This document shows positions 1-12,560 of a DNA stretch of 64,000 nucleotides, piece by piece; position 1 is the first letter of the stretch, and every line of letters starts with the position of its first letter. Below the pieces are notes generated by a model. That model saw only the letters and a list, made by a program, of their open reading frames with translations, was not told the DNA's origin and did no database searches. The translations under genes were made by a program, and so were the position numbers. Source of the DNA: Augochlora pura (lineage: Eukaryota; Arthropoda; Insecta; Hymenoptera; Halictidae). The stretch lies in contig NC_135781.1 of assembly GCF_028453695.1 (NCBI RefSeq), positions 16,739,640 through 16,803,639 of the forward strand. The letters run 5' to 3'.

Positions 1-1470
1 ATGCAGACTTTTCACCGATTCCCTAAACAGAATTACCTTGTTAAAACTAGAAACAAATATATTAAATATTTTAAAAATAACAATAACTAAAACATTATTT
101 AACCCTTTGCGATTGTATCTGAACTCTCAGTCACCAGAGAAATTTGTGAATTTCTTTTTATCTTTTCATTTTTACATAAAATTAAAACATTATCGTGTCA
201 CATATATCTAACTTTTAAAAGAGAGTTAGTAAATTTTGTTCACTCCATTACTGTTCACTCAAAGAATATTAATTAGTATGAATTTAATACGACTGCAAAG
301 AGTTAACTTATCTGGTTTTAAGCTCAGCTCCTCCCTAGCTGAACCTGATATTAAAGGCCTTGAAATTATATATCATTTTATCATAAAATGTAAGAATTTA
401 ATTATTAATTTCTGATAACTAATGTATATAATGTACAAAGTGCTGTATAAGTGAATGTATATTCTCATGCAGTGTTTTAAATAGTTTCGCCAATTGAAAG
501 CTTCAATGGCACTCTTCCGTAGCATTCAGGTTCGAAAATGTGCATTACCGTTTTTAATAGATCTTAGTACGCTGAATGGGAACTGTGAACGTTCAACGAA
601 AGATACAGACACAATTACGTGCAGAACAATGTTACCAAAGCATTTTGACAATTAACATTTTTAGCGTTACACTACATATTGTATTGCAACCTGCAACAAG
701 ATAAATACAGATGACGGATCAGTTCAATCTTAACTAATCGCATTAGTCGGAAATTCTGCGGTGGGCAAATGGATCATCAAATAACCATTGATTTCAGCTC
801 CACCATATGGGTCCTTTGTTCTAACATCAAACGTCTCTATGCATATACTCAAACCTTGGCATGATCATGAACTAATTGTAAGTCACGGTACATTAACAAA
901 TTGATGCGTTGATGAGGTCAGCTGTGAAGCTGTGAAATAACTAGCGTTCTTGTACCGTCAAATGTAAACAACAATTATTATTGAATATCTATTAGTACAA
1001 CAAATACAAAAATAATTGTGGAGGACTTGACTAATGTGAAATCTGCGTACGCCAAAATATTAAAAACAACTTCAATAAATTAGAAGGTCTCTTTAAATTA
1101 ACAGATCTCTAAATTATCTTAACAATAAACTTGGTCAGTAAACAATACACACGTTAGTAAATAATAACTTCTTATTTCTCAAAAATGAGGATACTGCGTT
1201 TGAGGACAGTGTTTTATCACTACGATTTCTGTCTACTAACCAATAAAAGGTGATAGGTTTATTAAGTAATCTAAGTGGTCGCATTTGCTACGCTCTTGTA
1301 ACTGATTGGTATGCGCACGTCCATTCGCTCTGCGTTTAACGACCATATTGGATGCTGTTTTAATTAACCTGCTTATTTTGCAGGACTTTAATTAAGCGAG
1401 CCGATATACAGTTGCAAAACAAAATTCTATCGTTAAAATGTTAATATATCGATACAAATTAGCCTGACCT
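1..1470. other. AT-rich stretch, no gene seen
   Basis: Strongly AT-rich sequence with short open frames only and no recognisable domain. The one structured item is a possible TTAA-type element end at position 99, listed separately. Confidence 0.6.
99..135 (+). repeat. Possible left end of a TTAA-type MITE
   Basis: A TTAA (99-102) is followed by CCCTTTGCGATTG, which resembles the left terminus of the element nested in the mariner at 3827 (CCCTTTGCACTA). I could not find a matching inverted right end downstream, so this may be a truncated copy or a chance match. Confidence 0.3.
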
Positions 1471-2300
1471 GTTGTATCAGGAGTCAAGCCGACTCCAAGC
1501 CAGACCCCCGTGTCCGGGCATCGTGGAATCGATAACAATCTGGTCGAGCATGATCGAAGATTCGTGTTCCAATTTAGATTCTAATGTAGCCGTGTACGTA
1601 CTCACGATTAAGAAGACAAAGGATGGTGCGAGAAGCGAACCGGACAGGTTAATGGAACCGGGGTTCTTTATCGCGTGCGACGGAACATGATTCGCCAAAG
1701 TGGACCACGAGAGAGAAAAACCGAAAGCGGCGTTGTTGATAAATTACCAAAGCAGGGCATTGTTTGTGCCAACTGGTCAAGTGGCCAACAGTTTCGGATA
1801 TACGAAGAACCAGAAGAGCCAATAAATGATATATACCGGTCTGCGAAAGAAAATACGCCGTTGCCGCATCAAAGGTACCTGTTATAACACGGTCAAGCTA
1901 CAAAGACCGGCTTTACTCGCGTTCTGCAGCGCAGAATGCAATCCACCCTCCGTTTAAAAGCCTCGGAAGAGTGGGACACTCGAAGGGAAGATGCAACGAC
2001 GCCAACAACAAGCAGATCACGGCCGTTTGTATTTACGATGCAACGATTTTGCCCGCGCAGCCATGCGTTGCACCGTAAATACGGGGACTATGGCTCGAGA
2101 ACCGCTTGTAGCTGTTGTTGCTTCTTCTTCCTTCGAGGCCGCGCCTCTTTTCCTCTATACAAAGTTGGAATCTCCGGCTTCGGGCTATGCGATGCTCTCC
2201 AACCTCCCTTTGTTCCGATACTGCTTATTAACAAATTGCACAGTTCGTGCATTTGCAACTGAACGAATTTCGGTACGTTATTCTGGTTTTATACCGTAAA
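1471..2300. other. CpG-rich patch with overlapping short ORFs, no gene recognised
   Basis: GC content rises and open frames of 60-108 codons overlap on both strands. Their translations are low-similarity, arginine/serine-rich strings without a recognisable domain, as expected when CpG-rich DNA happens to lack stops. I see no splice-bounded exon I would defend. Confidence 0.5.
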
Positions 2301-3698
2301 CAATTTTCAAAGAATCTTGTTGAACGTGCACAAATTCATGACAGTGAGGCAATATTTTACTGAACAAAGTATGTACAATAGGGTGGACCATAGTTATACT
2401 CAATGAAAATTATAGGATTGTTGCGTGTGATTAATTTCATTCATTTCATCTTGAGTAATTTAAAACAATAAATTATAAAACTCTACATTGTTATGCAGAA
2501 GTTTTTTAAAGAATATTTTTTACTCATACTTTCATCTCTTTAACATATACATTAGAGTGGATTTTATTTTTCGAACATTGAATTTGAATTATGCCATTAG
2601 ATGAAAAATTATCTTTAAAAAATCTGAAATTGATTGGACAACGATGTGCGGCATCGAATAAGAAAAAAATAAAAAGATTTGGTGTATCATTCGGATTCTC
2701 AAAGAAAGATCCTGGCGCATGGAAACATGATGAATATGAATATGGGTTATACATCATTCAACAATTAAATATTGTTTATTAAATAATTGTCAATGGACAT
2801 ATGTTTATCATCTATTGGTTCTACCTACTGCATTGTTATAAATTATTTAATAAGGTATGGCATGAGACATACGCATCTATTCCACAATTTTCATTAAGGT
2901 ATGGTACATTTACATTTGCATATTATGTTTTTCTCTCTCTTCACTACTGTCGTACCTACAAACGTTCCAGTCCGTGGATGCATGTAAAGTTCCTTGCTAA
3001 TGTATTCACATTTACGCATCTAAGTTAACACTGACTTGTGTTAATTGCGTTAACCCTCCAGTATACGGGCGAGTAGAACTTCAACAAATACATGTATAGG
3101 ATCCAAGGGATTCAAGTTGGTTCGTTAGACACGCGAAGAAGATTATTACTCTATTTCCACCACTTTCATCATACTGCTATTACTATGTACATATTCTACT
3201 CTATAAAATTACTGAAAAATCCATTCGAACAGTTTGCTAACAAAATTATACAGAAACAAGAGGGAATCGATTTTCTTGTTACATCCTACTACACTATTTC
3301 AATTCTAATTGCATTGAGTCTTCTTCTTCTCCTTCTTAGTATTATTACTAATATTGTTACGATCTATAATAGATATCGTTTCCCCTCAAATCGTCAGATT
3401 ACTTTCAGACAAACATTTATTAATTCTTTTCCATCGTACGTCCAAGGAGATTTCCACTGAATTATTATTCGCATCATTCATGATCGCAGAATTCATTTAT
3501 AAAAACGAAAGAAGTTTAACTCTTTTGCTATTAGCGTAACATATACGTATCAATCCGATTTTTCTTATCTGAACTCGGCGTCGTAAGTACATATGTGACG
3601 CATGGGCTACCAAAGGAATTATCCACCGATAGCCCAGTGTTATTTATGTGAGTCGATGGTTAAATTTTATAATTTCACTTAGAACGTTATAAATAATA
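2301..3698. other. AT-rich stretch, no gene seen
   Basis: AT-rich, with short open frames up to about 120 codons (3092-3460) whose translations are hydrophobic and low-complexity. Nothing recognisable. The mariner element begins at its right edge. Confidence 0.55.
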
Positions 3699-3826
3699 GG
3701 GTGTCCCATAAGCGCGCCACATTATGTATGACCTCGAGAATATGCTGGTTCAAAATCCGCGATATATTGTGCACGAGATAGTGGATGCCGCTAACATTCC
3801 CAAGACAACAGTACATAATTATTTAA

Positions 3827-4061
3827 CCCTTTGCACTACATCTTCTTCCACGCTGCGTTGACTACCACTTATTTGTCGTTAATATTTTCCTTAATAGTAC
3901 TAGGCAATTTTTGTTTCTTTTATGTACGTTCCTTTCTATACTTTGATAACAGAAGAAATAAATTTAATTTCGATTCAAAATAAATTGATAATATTCATCT
4001 TTAGTAAATCTTGCATGAAATTTCTATTGCGAGTCTGACTCGTTATTATAGTGTAAGAGGG
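3827..4061 (+). mobile_element. TTAA-flanked MITE nested in the mariner (piggyBac-like)
   Basis: A 235-bp segment bounded by TTAA on each side (3823-3826 and 4062-4065) has imperfect inverted ends: CCCTTTGCACTA on the left and TAGTGTAAGAGGG on the right. TTAA duplication with ends starting CCC is the hallmark of piggyBac-type transposition. It has no coding capacity. Its right interior (GAGTCTGACTCGTTATTATA) recurs next to the right end of the element at 36980-37230 and in the decayed copy at 44689-44940, so these are one family. It interrupts the mariner transposase frame. Confidence 0.85.
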
Positions 4062-4221
4062 TTAATCAAGATGGAATGTGTGAATCGGTATGAAGTTTGG
4101 GTTCCGAACCAATTGACGGAGATCGACTTTATGAACCGCGTCTCTACGTGCGATTTGCTTCTTCAACGACATGTAAAAAATCCTTTTCTAAAGAGTCTTC
4201 TTACTGGAAACGAGACTTGCA

Positions 4222-4224
<3 letters not shown>

Positions 4225-4273
<49 letters not shown>
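4225..4273 (+). repeat. (ATT)n microsatellite
   Basis: About 16 near-perfect TTA/ATT triplets inside the mariner relic, immediately after the sequence encoding the first catalytic motif. It translates as a run of Leu or Ile and inflates apparent ORFs there. Confidence 0.97.
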
Positions 4274-4274
<1 letters not shown>

Positions 4275-4965
4275 TTTATTAGCGAGCTAGTAAGACCCTT
4301 TTGTGTTACATGGAGGCGATGTACATATACATAGTCCGGAATACATTTAAATAATATAAATTAAAAATTTTATATGAAAATGTGCATCGAAAACGCATTT
4401 TGTGTAAGAAAAATCGACCTTGAACTGTTGCAAAGCCAGGTCTTTATCTCAAAAAAGTTCTTTTGTGCATTTGGTGGGACTGGAAAGGTGTAGTGTACTA
4501 CAAGCTTCTTCCACAAGGTAAAACGATCGAGTCTGCAAAATATTGCAATCGACTCGATAAATTGAAGCCGCCATAGCCGAAAAACGAGCAAAATTGACGA
4601 AACGACAAGGAGTTTCTCATTATGATAACGCAAGACCTTATGTTCCGTTGGCCGTAAGACAGAAAGTCATCGGACTTTCTACCTGATCCTCCCTCTTCCC
4701 AGACCTTGCTCCACCCGATTATTACTTGTTTTTCTCGTTAAAAAATTTTCTCTGTTATAAATATCACAAATCCGAAAGCAAAATAAAAGCGCACTTTGGT
4801 GAATATTTTGCAAGTAAGTATCAACTATTTTGGAGAGAGGGTATAATGAGACGAAAGAAGGTAATAGAGCAGTACGGTTCATATATAACACAATATATCA
4901 ATTTTAGACAACAGATATCGTCTATTGATTTTGTATGAAAAAAGAGGGAACGTATGGGATACAGA

Positions 4966-5760
4966 GGTGTTCCTCACACAGCAGCTGCATTCATCAGCGT
5001 GCGTTCATGAAGATATCGCGTTCCACAAGCATTGACGCGGTGTCTCGCTGGTAGTTCAGCGCGGTCACGGAAAATCCCGGATACGGCGTAGTGTATTGAA
5101 AAAGGATCTCTCTTTACCCCGACGTGTTGTCAGCGTCTGGTTAGATGCGCCAACAGAGTCCTCGCCGCGAAGGTACTGCTCTGGATACATAGTCGTGGCA
5201 TAAGACAGAGAGGAAGGACGAAGGTGGTTGATCGATCGAATGCGAGATACACCCACACACGAAGCCGACCGGTACACGTACGCGTTGTGTAGAACGCGCG
5301 CGAACCGCGCTTACATGGCCACGCCGCCCTAAGATCGTGTATTTTGACACGCGACCATAAATTCGGGCCGCATCTCGCCCGCTGTATCTGCACGCGTGCA
5401 CGCGGCCGCTTATGTATATGAGCGTAGGTATACGTATCGGTCGCGTCTATGAATATATGCATGCCAGCCGGAGCCACGTGGCCGTATTGAATTCGACGGG
5501 TTGGAAGAGCACGAGCAAATGTCAGCCGACGCGATGTATTCGACTCGAATCTCGAATGCACTCTGTCCGTTGTTGGAACCGTTTGTTCCATCGTTCGCGA
5601 CCCCCATTCGGTTCATGATTCACCAATTTTCATTTCGTTCCCTGCGACCAATCGAGTCGTTCCACGCAGAATTCGAACACAAATCGAACACAGTTACGAT
5701 CGCGAAAGTATTCGAACGCTACCTCATATTCTTGTTACCATTTTGTATGATATAGCGAAT
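4966..5760. other. CpG-rich island, overlapping antisense ORFs, no gene recognised
   Basis: Dense CpG from about 5030 to 5720. A 153-codon open frame (5591-5130, minus) overlaps four other frames on both strands. Its translation is Arg/Thr/His-rich with no domain, so I treat it as an ORF by composition. The sequence may be regulatory or simply GC-rich. Confidence 0.5.
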
Positions 5761-6829
5761 GAGAAACTGGAGACGAGTTTTACCTGAAACTATATTTTTC
5801 TGAAATAGATTGGGAGTAATTGGAAAATTTCATTTAAATTCGTGTACATTGTAATTGAAAAGCTAATGGTTCAAACGACGATCAAGCTTTCCCCAAATAT
5901 TTCCTATTTATTGTCTGTTTCTGCCTTATACATATTCACTCGCCTAAAACTCTCACTTTCTATTGACTCCTCTATGCCCCTTGAACCTCGAGTCATCCGT
6001 ACCCTTTAAGGTCCTAATCATCCTCGCCCTATTTCATCGCTACTGCTCCTCTTCACCGCGTTCTCAACTTGGTTCAGAACTGCCAAACTATTCCGTCATA
6101 TTAAATCGAATCTCAGTTGAATCCAGTACATAATATTCAAACGTCAAAACGATTGAATTTAAAACGGGAAGATTTCTACATTCGATTAACTATGTATTAC
6201 GAAATATTTTCTGCAGTACGTAGATTTAAATAAATAATGACTTTATCAAATGCGTTAATTATTCTCAGATAAATATAACGACAGTTTTTGGTATTGTAAA
6301 TATATTCTTAAAGTCATACCACTTTATAGATACTGCATCTGCTATCCTGTTTTTCTGCTGAGAAGTATAATCCTGTATTTCCGTATTCATCGCACGCGCA
6401 GCTGAATGCAAAGATCAATCAACAATAATTGATGAACAATAGCAACGCGCTCGCAAAGATGCATTTCATAGATTTACTACTTGACTTTTATCTCATAAAA
6501 TGCATATCTGATACAACAGCAAATTTCAGTATTTCAGCCCATGAATCCAGATCCTCGGCTATTTCATGAGCCAACAGCTGCCGCTATCGTGCGCTTCATT
6601 TATTTCATGAATATAATGCTGTCCATAGTGAAAGTACACTCGCATGAAGCTAAACGAAAATTGGATAAGATATATACGTGTGTATGCGTATATGTAGATG
6701 AAGATTTAATTAAATCGCTTTCAAGCACTGATACATACGCCATAAACGCGAAAATCGCAACACGCTGGCGGGTATCGGGAATATCAGTAGCAGCGCGCGT
6801 GTGATGAAATATTAATAAAATAGGATTGA
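5761..6829. other. AT-rich stretch, no gene seen
   Basis: No open frame or repeat I recognise. The 87-codon frame at 6541-6804 has no identifiable domain. Confidence 0.55.
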
Positions 6830-7900
6830 ACAGGTTGAACGGCAGAAAAAAGCCTAACGGTTGCCGATCAAAGCACCCCGGAAACTCATTAGGACGACGG
6901 GTGAGGCATGTTCCGGCTGCATTGACAGTTATTTATTCATTTAGCCGGTTCATGCGGCTGGAATTAAATGTAAATTTCAGCGGCGCACAGGAATTTGGCT
7001 GCGCTTCGAAATTCAATAATGCAGGAAGGTCGCAGGAGGAATGTAGGTTATAGCTGCAGGGTGGCTGATGGCAGGAGTTTGCAGCGGGGGTGGACCGCTC
7101 CGCATTTCGCCAGCGTCAAGGTTTTCCGCGCGTCAAACGGACCAGAAGTAAAAACGCTCTGACAGAATTGCATTCTGCTCCCCAGTCGGGTACACAAAGA
7201 GCTTTCAGTTTCTCGCCTCTCTGATCTCGTAGGAATAGACACGATAATCTAATAGAGGCGCAATAAGAGCCTGGTTACTGTTCCGTCTTTCCGCCCGTAA
7301 ATATGCACTACCGCGGCGGTGTCTTAAACGATGCCGATGAAAAGTAATAGCCTCCCGCCGATGAATCGTCACCGCGAGGTAATCTAAAGCTTTCAGCTTC
7401 GGTTCTCCTCTTCAGTAAAAAAGGAGATACATTTTCTCCAGAGCGCGCAGGAATGGCACGGCCGACCACTTTCAGCCCCGGTCGTGTCGCTCGAATGCCT
7501 CATCTCTGTTTCAATTTTCCTCATAAACGGGCCGCGAATGAAATTGCTCGCAGACGAAGAAAGAGAGAGTGAGAGAAGGGAGGACAGCCTCTCGAATTTG
7601 ATTCCCTCGCTTCTGAATTGATCTTATTAAAGCGACAGCAAGCGCGGAACAATGCCGACTGCATTTCCGTAAAACTTTCTTCCGGGGGAGCTTGAATTAT
7701 TTCCACATGCTCTTATAAACCGCCTTTGCACTTTCGGCAGGGCCCAACATTTCGAAGGAATGCAGGTGAGATGTCGTTGTGCATGCGGCCAGTTGACGGA
7801 TACTGTCACGTGTACAGAGCAGTACAGCGGAAATATTAGCTCGCAGTTTTGGATTGTGGCAAGTGACCCATCAACTTCACGGATGTTCAAGAACAGTCTG
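6830..7900. other. Moderately GC-rich island, no gene recognised
   Basis: Mixed-composition sequence with frequent CpG and a short GA-rich run near 7557-7580 (AGAAAGAGAGAGTGAGAGAA). GAGAG is the GAGA-factor type core in insects; function here is inference. No convincing exon. Confidence 0.45.
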
Positions 7901-8065
7901 CACGCACTGGAAAGCGTCTATTGAAAGTTACATTCTAAAAATCGGTGGTTTGAGTTTAGAGAAGGTCCGGATTTTCTATGATATGGACTGGTATAGTAGT
8001 ATTATTTAAACTAAATACTATATCGTAGAAAGTAACCATACCGACAATTAATTTATCTGTAGACT

Positions 8066-8376
8066 AGAGTAACTGTATCATACTTCGTAGTATCACTTTA
8101 CACGAAGTTGGATTAAGAAGCGGACAGAGTAACGACACACTCTGATAAGAATACAGCCAACTTTATTTGTGGTGAAGAGCGGTACATATTTATAAAGTTG
8201 CCTAGCCTATAGAATGTACAGAGGGTGTATTGGTCTGGTACGTCACACCAGACACGAAGATCTCATGAAATCCTATGAAATTAGCAATAGATCGCAGAGC
8301 TTTATGTAAAATAAAATAGTGAGAAACACAAGTCTCGTTTCTTCTAATAACTGTAACAAGTCGACAATGTTATAAC
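8066..8376 (-). mobile_element. LTR-like remnant (weak)
   Basis: Read on the minus strand, the interval starts with TGTTATAACA. It then shows a TATA-like TTTATAAATATG (about 8191-8202) and 30-40 bases later a poly(A)-signal-like AATAAAG, and ends near GATACA. That order of promoter and polyadenylation signals is typical of insect LTRs. I did not find a target-site duplication, so boundaries and identity are tentative. Confidence 0.3.
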
Positions 8377-9180
8377 AATTCGCTTTATCACACTTTCGTA
8401 CGCGGAAATGTGCCGCGTCTCCTTCGACACGAGAACAAAATTAAATTTTACTCCCGCGGATAAACAACAGCCAAGAATCCTTGCAGGCATGCAGGTGTGT
8501 CCGTCCTATATTGCGCAACGAGGTGTTTGCAAGTTGAAGATAAATGATACAGCCTGCAGCGGGCTAGTCAAATGCAACGCATAAACGCCAAAACGCAACA
8601 TCGATCATTCGGATTAACCCGCGAGGGAAGGAGCTCCGCCAACCAGCGGACTTTCATAATCTGTTTCATATCGAATAATCTACTTACGCGATGCGGATTC
8701 ACCGGTCACGTCGCTACAAACCACGATTTATGGTATCAAAGCGTTGCCTTCGTTTACGGCCGCGTTGGTTCGGCCGATTAATCGTCACCGACCGAGGTAC
8801 CAAAGAGCAAGCGTGTCGGTTTTAACGAAATTACCACCGATTTCTGATGCGATCGCGTTACATGCTCATTTCACCGATCGCGGACACGATACAAGTCTCC
8901 AAGTATCGCCAACAACGATATAGAATGCATTAACAAAGTTCAATCAGCTCCGGCACATCTATAATTCAAAGCTCCTGCGACGTTTCACGATATTAATTCA
9001 TCATGCAATCGATCAGTTTCAAACGAAAAACATGCGTTCCTTTAGACATCGACACAAACACGATACGCGGATGACACACGGTCATGTGATACCTCATAAA
9101 CTATACTCGGCTTTCTAATTAATAGAAAATGATATCGCCGGATACACGGATATCTCATCATCATGAGGTACGAATCTAGA
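8377..9180. other. CpG-rich island, no gene recognised
   Basis: Many CpG and ATCG-type words, with a 69-codon open frame (8572-8781) without a domain. No splice-bounded exon recognised. Confidence 0.45.
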
Positions 9181-9850
9181 GCCGGTTCACCATAATTATT
9201 TAGAAAAATGGGAATGTTTGATAGAATAAATAAGGTGCTGACAATTGATTTGAATTTTCTCTAATTGTTTAATAAAATAAAATAGTTTCTAATGGTTTGT
9301 TCTAGCATTTTTTAAATAACAAAGACGTTTTTGGGGAAAATTATTCACTAAATTTCTTATGTTAATATTATAGTAAAAATTGCAGGAAATCTAGATAATT
9401 AGTATACATTTACTACCATGATATAACATATCTATAATATATAACATGTCAATTTATCAAGTGTTAGAAAATAAAAAAACCGTATACGAGTGTATAAAAT
9501 CCATAGTCTACGGTCTCTTTATTACCTGGCAAGGAATTATCGATCATATATATTTATACAACATAGAATATTCGCGTTTTAGAGTTGTAAGATGTTCTTT
9601 TATGCAGGCAAGACGAATGAAGAACGTAGGTGGGATTTATATAAAGTAAATAAATAAAAAAAAGCTATTTTTCATTTTATTATTAAAAAGAAAACAAAGA
9701 GAACATAAGATGTTATGTGGGAACAATTGTCCAACCAGTATAAATTATTGAAGATATTGGAAAAAAGTTTCCGCTCATGATTCAAGTAACTAGTTAACTA
9801 AGTAACTAATTAAAGGTTTTTACCGTTCAGGCATCTAAAATACAGCACGT
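9181..9850. other. AT-rich flank of a Tc1 relic
   Basis: AT-rich sequence without recognisable coding content. It may contain the 5' terminal region of the Tc1 element that follows, but I could not identify a terminal inverted repeat. Confidence 0.45.
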
Positions 9851-9862
9851 TTCAGTCAACGG

Positions 9863-10730
9863 ATGAGTAAGGCGGATATGTGCAATGTGTCATCTTGTAA
9901 TTTGTATCCAGACGATCTAAAGTTAAAATTAAACAAACTTCTCAGGCAAGGTAACAGTCAAAGACAAGTGACATAAAAGAGAAGTATAATGACAAAGGCT
10001 GGGAACTTTAAAACAATTAAATGAACAACGTGCCTCGAGTGTCCATGACTGTACTGTCAGAAATCGATTAAGTGAAATGGGCTTCTCATTTCAGAAGGTA
10101 GAAACGGAACCTTTATGCACAAAAGAACACAGAAAGAAACGCTTAAAGTGGTGTAAAAAACACGCAAATTGGACTGTGGAGGACTGGTGCAAAGTAATAT
10201 TTAGTGAAAAGTCTCGTGTTTGACTTGGAGCAGGGAATGACGAAGGAAAATTTCTTTGGCGGTGGTCTAACGAAGGATTTAATGAAGATTGTATGAATAA
10301 TGAACAAAAATATTCGTAATCTTATATGATATGGAGTTGTACGAGGGTGAAGGAAATATATATAAATATCTATTAATATTTTAGAAGATTTTTGAATTGC
10401 AAGTATAGAAAAATAGTTCAAAGATTCTTCAAAATTCATATTTCAAGATAACAACACTAGCTGCCATCGCAACAAATTAGTCAAAGGCTGTTTGAAAAAA
10501 ACATTGAAATGGCCAGCGAACAGTTTTTATTTTAAACCAATCGAAAACATGTAGGCAAAATTGAAAAAATTCATTCACGACGGAAAATCAAAAACTAAAT
10601 AGGAACCTGAAAGGAGAAACTAAAATTGTCGTAAAAAGAAATTTCGCCTAGAGATTATAAAAACATAGTAATGTCAGTGCCCCAACACATTAAAAGCGTC
10701 ATGCGAGCACGTGATAATGTAAGAAAATAT
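9863..10730 (+). pseudogene. Tc1-family transposase relic
   Basis: A start-like ATG (9863) leads to a helix-turn-helix-like stretch (NKLLRQGNSQRQVT). It is followed in shifting frames by KRLKWCKKHANWTVEDWCKV and VIFSEKS (the FSDES catalytic motif with Asp replaced by Glu, near 10200), then MIWSC (usual MVWGC), FQDNNTSCH (usual QxDNARPH; Asp codon 10447-10449) and FKPIENM (usual LNPIENLW; Glu codon 10542-10544). A conserved C-terminal tail of the form SVPQHIKSVMRARDNVRKY ends at about 10730. Order and spacing fit a Tc1 DD34E transposase. Multiple stops and frameshifts show an old, dead copy. The 98-codon ORF on the opposite strand here is a shadow. Confidence 0.88.
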
Positions 10731-10859
10731 TAGTAACTCATCAATGAACAGAAACTTTTTTGCACATAACATTTTGTTTTCTTCGTGGTTTCCTATTGGT
10801 AACAAAATTTTGTGTAAGACGTCGGAAACTTTTAACCAGAAATTATAGCAAGCGACTGA

Positions 10860-11890
10860 TGGAACGAGGAATCATCGAACTAGAAGAAGAGTTGTGTTAA
10901 CAATGGGTGCAAGGATAAAGATGTCTGCACGGTGCGATTCGGATTTAACGGAGTTTTGGCAGAGCAGAGGCGCTCGTCGGACAATGGTTCGGTTACAGAG
11001 TCTGCGGCGATCGAGTTCACCGATTTCCATAAGCAACACAGTCAGGGGCCGGTAACTTGACACGTCGTCGTTTAACGCGCCAGTTATCGACCACATAGCC
11101 CGTGCACATCTCGATACGAGTTCTGCGCTTGTAACTCACAAGCAACACGGTCTGTTTCACGGCCATCTCCGGAACGATGGTCGCGCGAAGCGCCGAAACA
11201 TAGCTGGCGTTCGGTTTCATCGTCGGCCGGGGTATTGCCTCGCGTAGTCCTCGGCCATTGGTAAGCAACGCGCTCCACGTTTCGATTTTCGACCCGCGCC
11301 GTAAACGCATTTTTCGGCTTTTTTCCGTTCGAGGGTGAATCGAGATGCCAGGCTAATTTCACACGAAAATAATTTCGACGTTCTCGTTTTTCTGGAACCT
11401 CGTTTCGTATTTCCAGAAAAATTCGGGGCCGAGCAGAGACCGGGGACACGGGAACGTTCCGAACGGATCGAGTCGATATTCCTGGTAATTGAACGCGGCA
11501 TGACAACCTAAAAATTAGTCGTCACCGCGCAACTGTCATTTTTATTTTAACGCGCGCGACCGAAACGAGCATTGCTTTGAATGGCGCGCGCGACCTGGCA
11601 ATTCGTTACCGTTCTAGCTCGATCTCCGCACAAATATTTGACAACGGCGAGCGTTACGATGCTCCGGTGGTTCCGTAAAAAAACGTTGCCGACGATGCAG
11701 TCCGCGAGCTGATAACTTTTCCGCGGCAAAACGAACGCGTTTCACGGGGTCACGATCGAGCAACTATTCTGTTAGCGGCGTAACGCCATCGCGGCCGAAC
11801 AGTTGTTTCCGAAATTTAGAAACTGAATCGGACCGGCTATTTCATAGAAGCGCGCGCTTTCGCCGTCGCCAGTGCTTTTTGGCATATCAG
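10860..11890. other. CpG-rich island with overlapping antisense ORFs
   Basis: Very high CpG. Four overlapping frames of 74-140 codons lie on the minus strand (11506-10872), all Arg-rich and mutually out of frame, with no domain. This pattern is expected from composition. Regulatory or unmethylated-island status is possible but not shown. Confidence 0.5.
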
Positions 11891-12560
11891 AGAATAGATA
11901 AACGAATGTAGCGGGAATATATACATGAAAAAATGAAGCAATGAAAAGGGTTTAGAGAAATTGGTACGTTGCAGTGGATATAGAGAATGCAACGGAGTTC
12001 AATCAAATGTTACGAATAATTTACCTTAACAGTAATTAAGAAAACACACCTTAAAAGTGCCTTAAATATAACTAAGTAAATTAAATAAAATATAGTCTAG
12101 TTTCAAGAATTCGGTCAAAAAATTGCCTATCGTTTTTTCTGTTATTATATAGTCTGCTAAGTTGTCCTACAAGAAGTAAACATTTTTCATAAATGTTATT
12201 GAGCCCTATACTGACATACACTAGTGACTAAAAGGTTTGGTAAATATGAAACAAATTCCACCCGAAAGTCTTCGAAGAAAAATTTACACGATTTTTAACG
12301 TGTCAAAATTGAAAATAAAATCGTGTTCGCTCAGGTCTCGAAATTCCCGATATGCGTGTCCGTGTCAAATCTGTCGCGTAGAGTCATTTGTTAATGTAGT
12401 CGCTGAAGGTCTGTCAAAAAACACGTTTGAAATAATTCTCCATTGAAAGATTTAACAGTCGTGCAGCAGATGAATTTGTTTTACGTAATGATTCGCATCT
12501 GTTACACATGCTCGATCGATTATTATTACACGCATAGTGCTAATGTTAAATTTCAAACAA
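11891..12560. other. AT-rich stretch, no gene seen
   Basis: No recognisable domain; a 69-codon frame (12237-12446) is unremarkable. Confidence 0.5.

Larger units (their letters stand above)
3722..4938 (+). pseudogene. Mariner transposase relic (DD34D family)
   Basis: Encoded fragments match the mariner family in order. A stretch like LENMLVQNPRYIVHEIVDAA (second helix-turn-helix) ends at 3826. It resumes after the nested MITE with VNRYEVWVP and LLQRHVKNPFLKSLLTGNET. After the ATT run come VLLCIWWDWKGVVYYKLLP, then HYDNARPY (4618-4641), LAPPDYYLF (about 4705-4731) and a C-terminus with FASK and VIEQYGSYI. The first catalytic Asp in the TGDE motif is Asn here. The second (4624-4626) and third (4717-4719) are present, but the spacing is shortened and the frame shifts between them. 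Several stops and frameshifts make it non-functional. Removing the MITE with one TTAA copy restores the local reading frame, so the MITE arrived after the mariner. Family assignment is secure; activity is excluded. Confidence 0.88.
3699..4965 (+). mobile_element. Degenerate mariner element, interrupted by a nested MITE and a microsatellite
   Basis: The left terminus GGGTGTCCCATAAG at 3699 follows a TA dinucleotide, the mariner target. The right terminus near 4951-4965 reads as a decayed inverted match (TATGGGATACA). Between them lies a mariner transposase relic that ends in a stop at 4938. The copy carries two later events: a TTAA-flanked MITE at 3827-4061, and an (ATT)n expansion at 4225-4273 that follows the position of the first catalytic motif. 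The left terminus runs almost directly into transposase sequence corresponding to roughly residue 65-70 of typical mariner proteins, so the N-terminal helix-turn-helix is absent. The copy at 59201-59508 has the same arrangement. Confidence 0.85.

Noticed and set aside
4011..4334. 107-codon ORF as an independent gene
   Set aside because: It fuses the end of the nested MITE, mariner transposase sequence and the (ATT)n run; it is part of the mariner relic.
5130..5591. 153-codon minus-strand ORF
   Set aside because: Sits in dense CpG sequence with four other overlapping frames; Arg/Thr/His-rich translation with no domain. Best explained by lack of stops in GC-rich DNA.
10143..10439. 98-codon minus-strand ORF
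   Set aside because: Antisense shadow of the Tc1 transposase relic on the plus strand.
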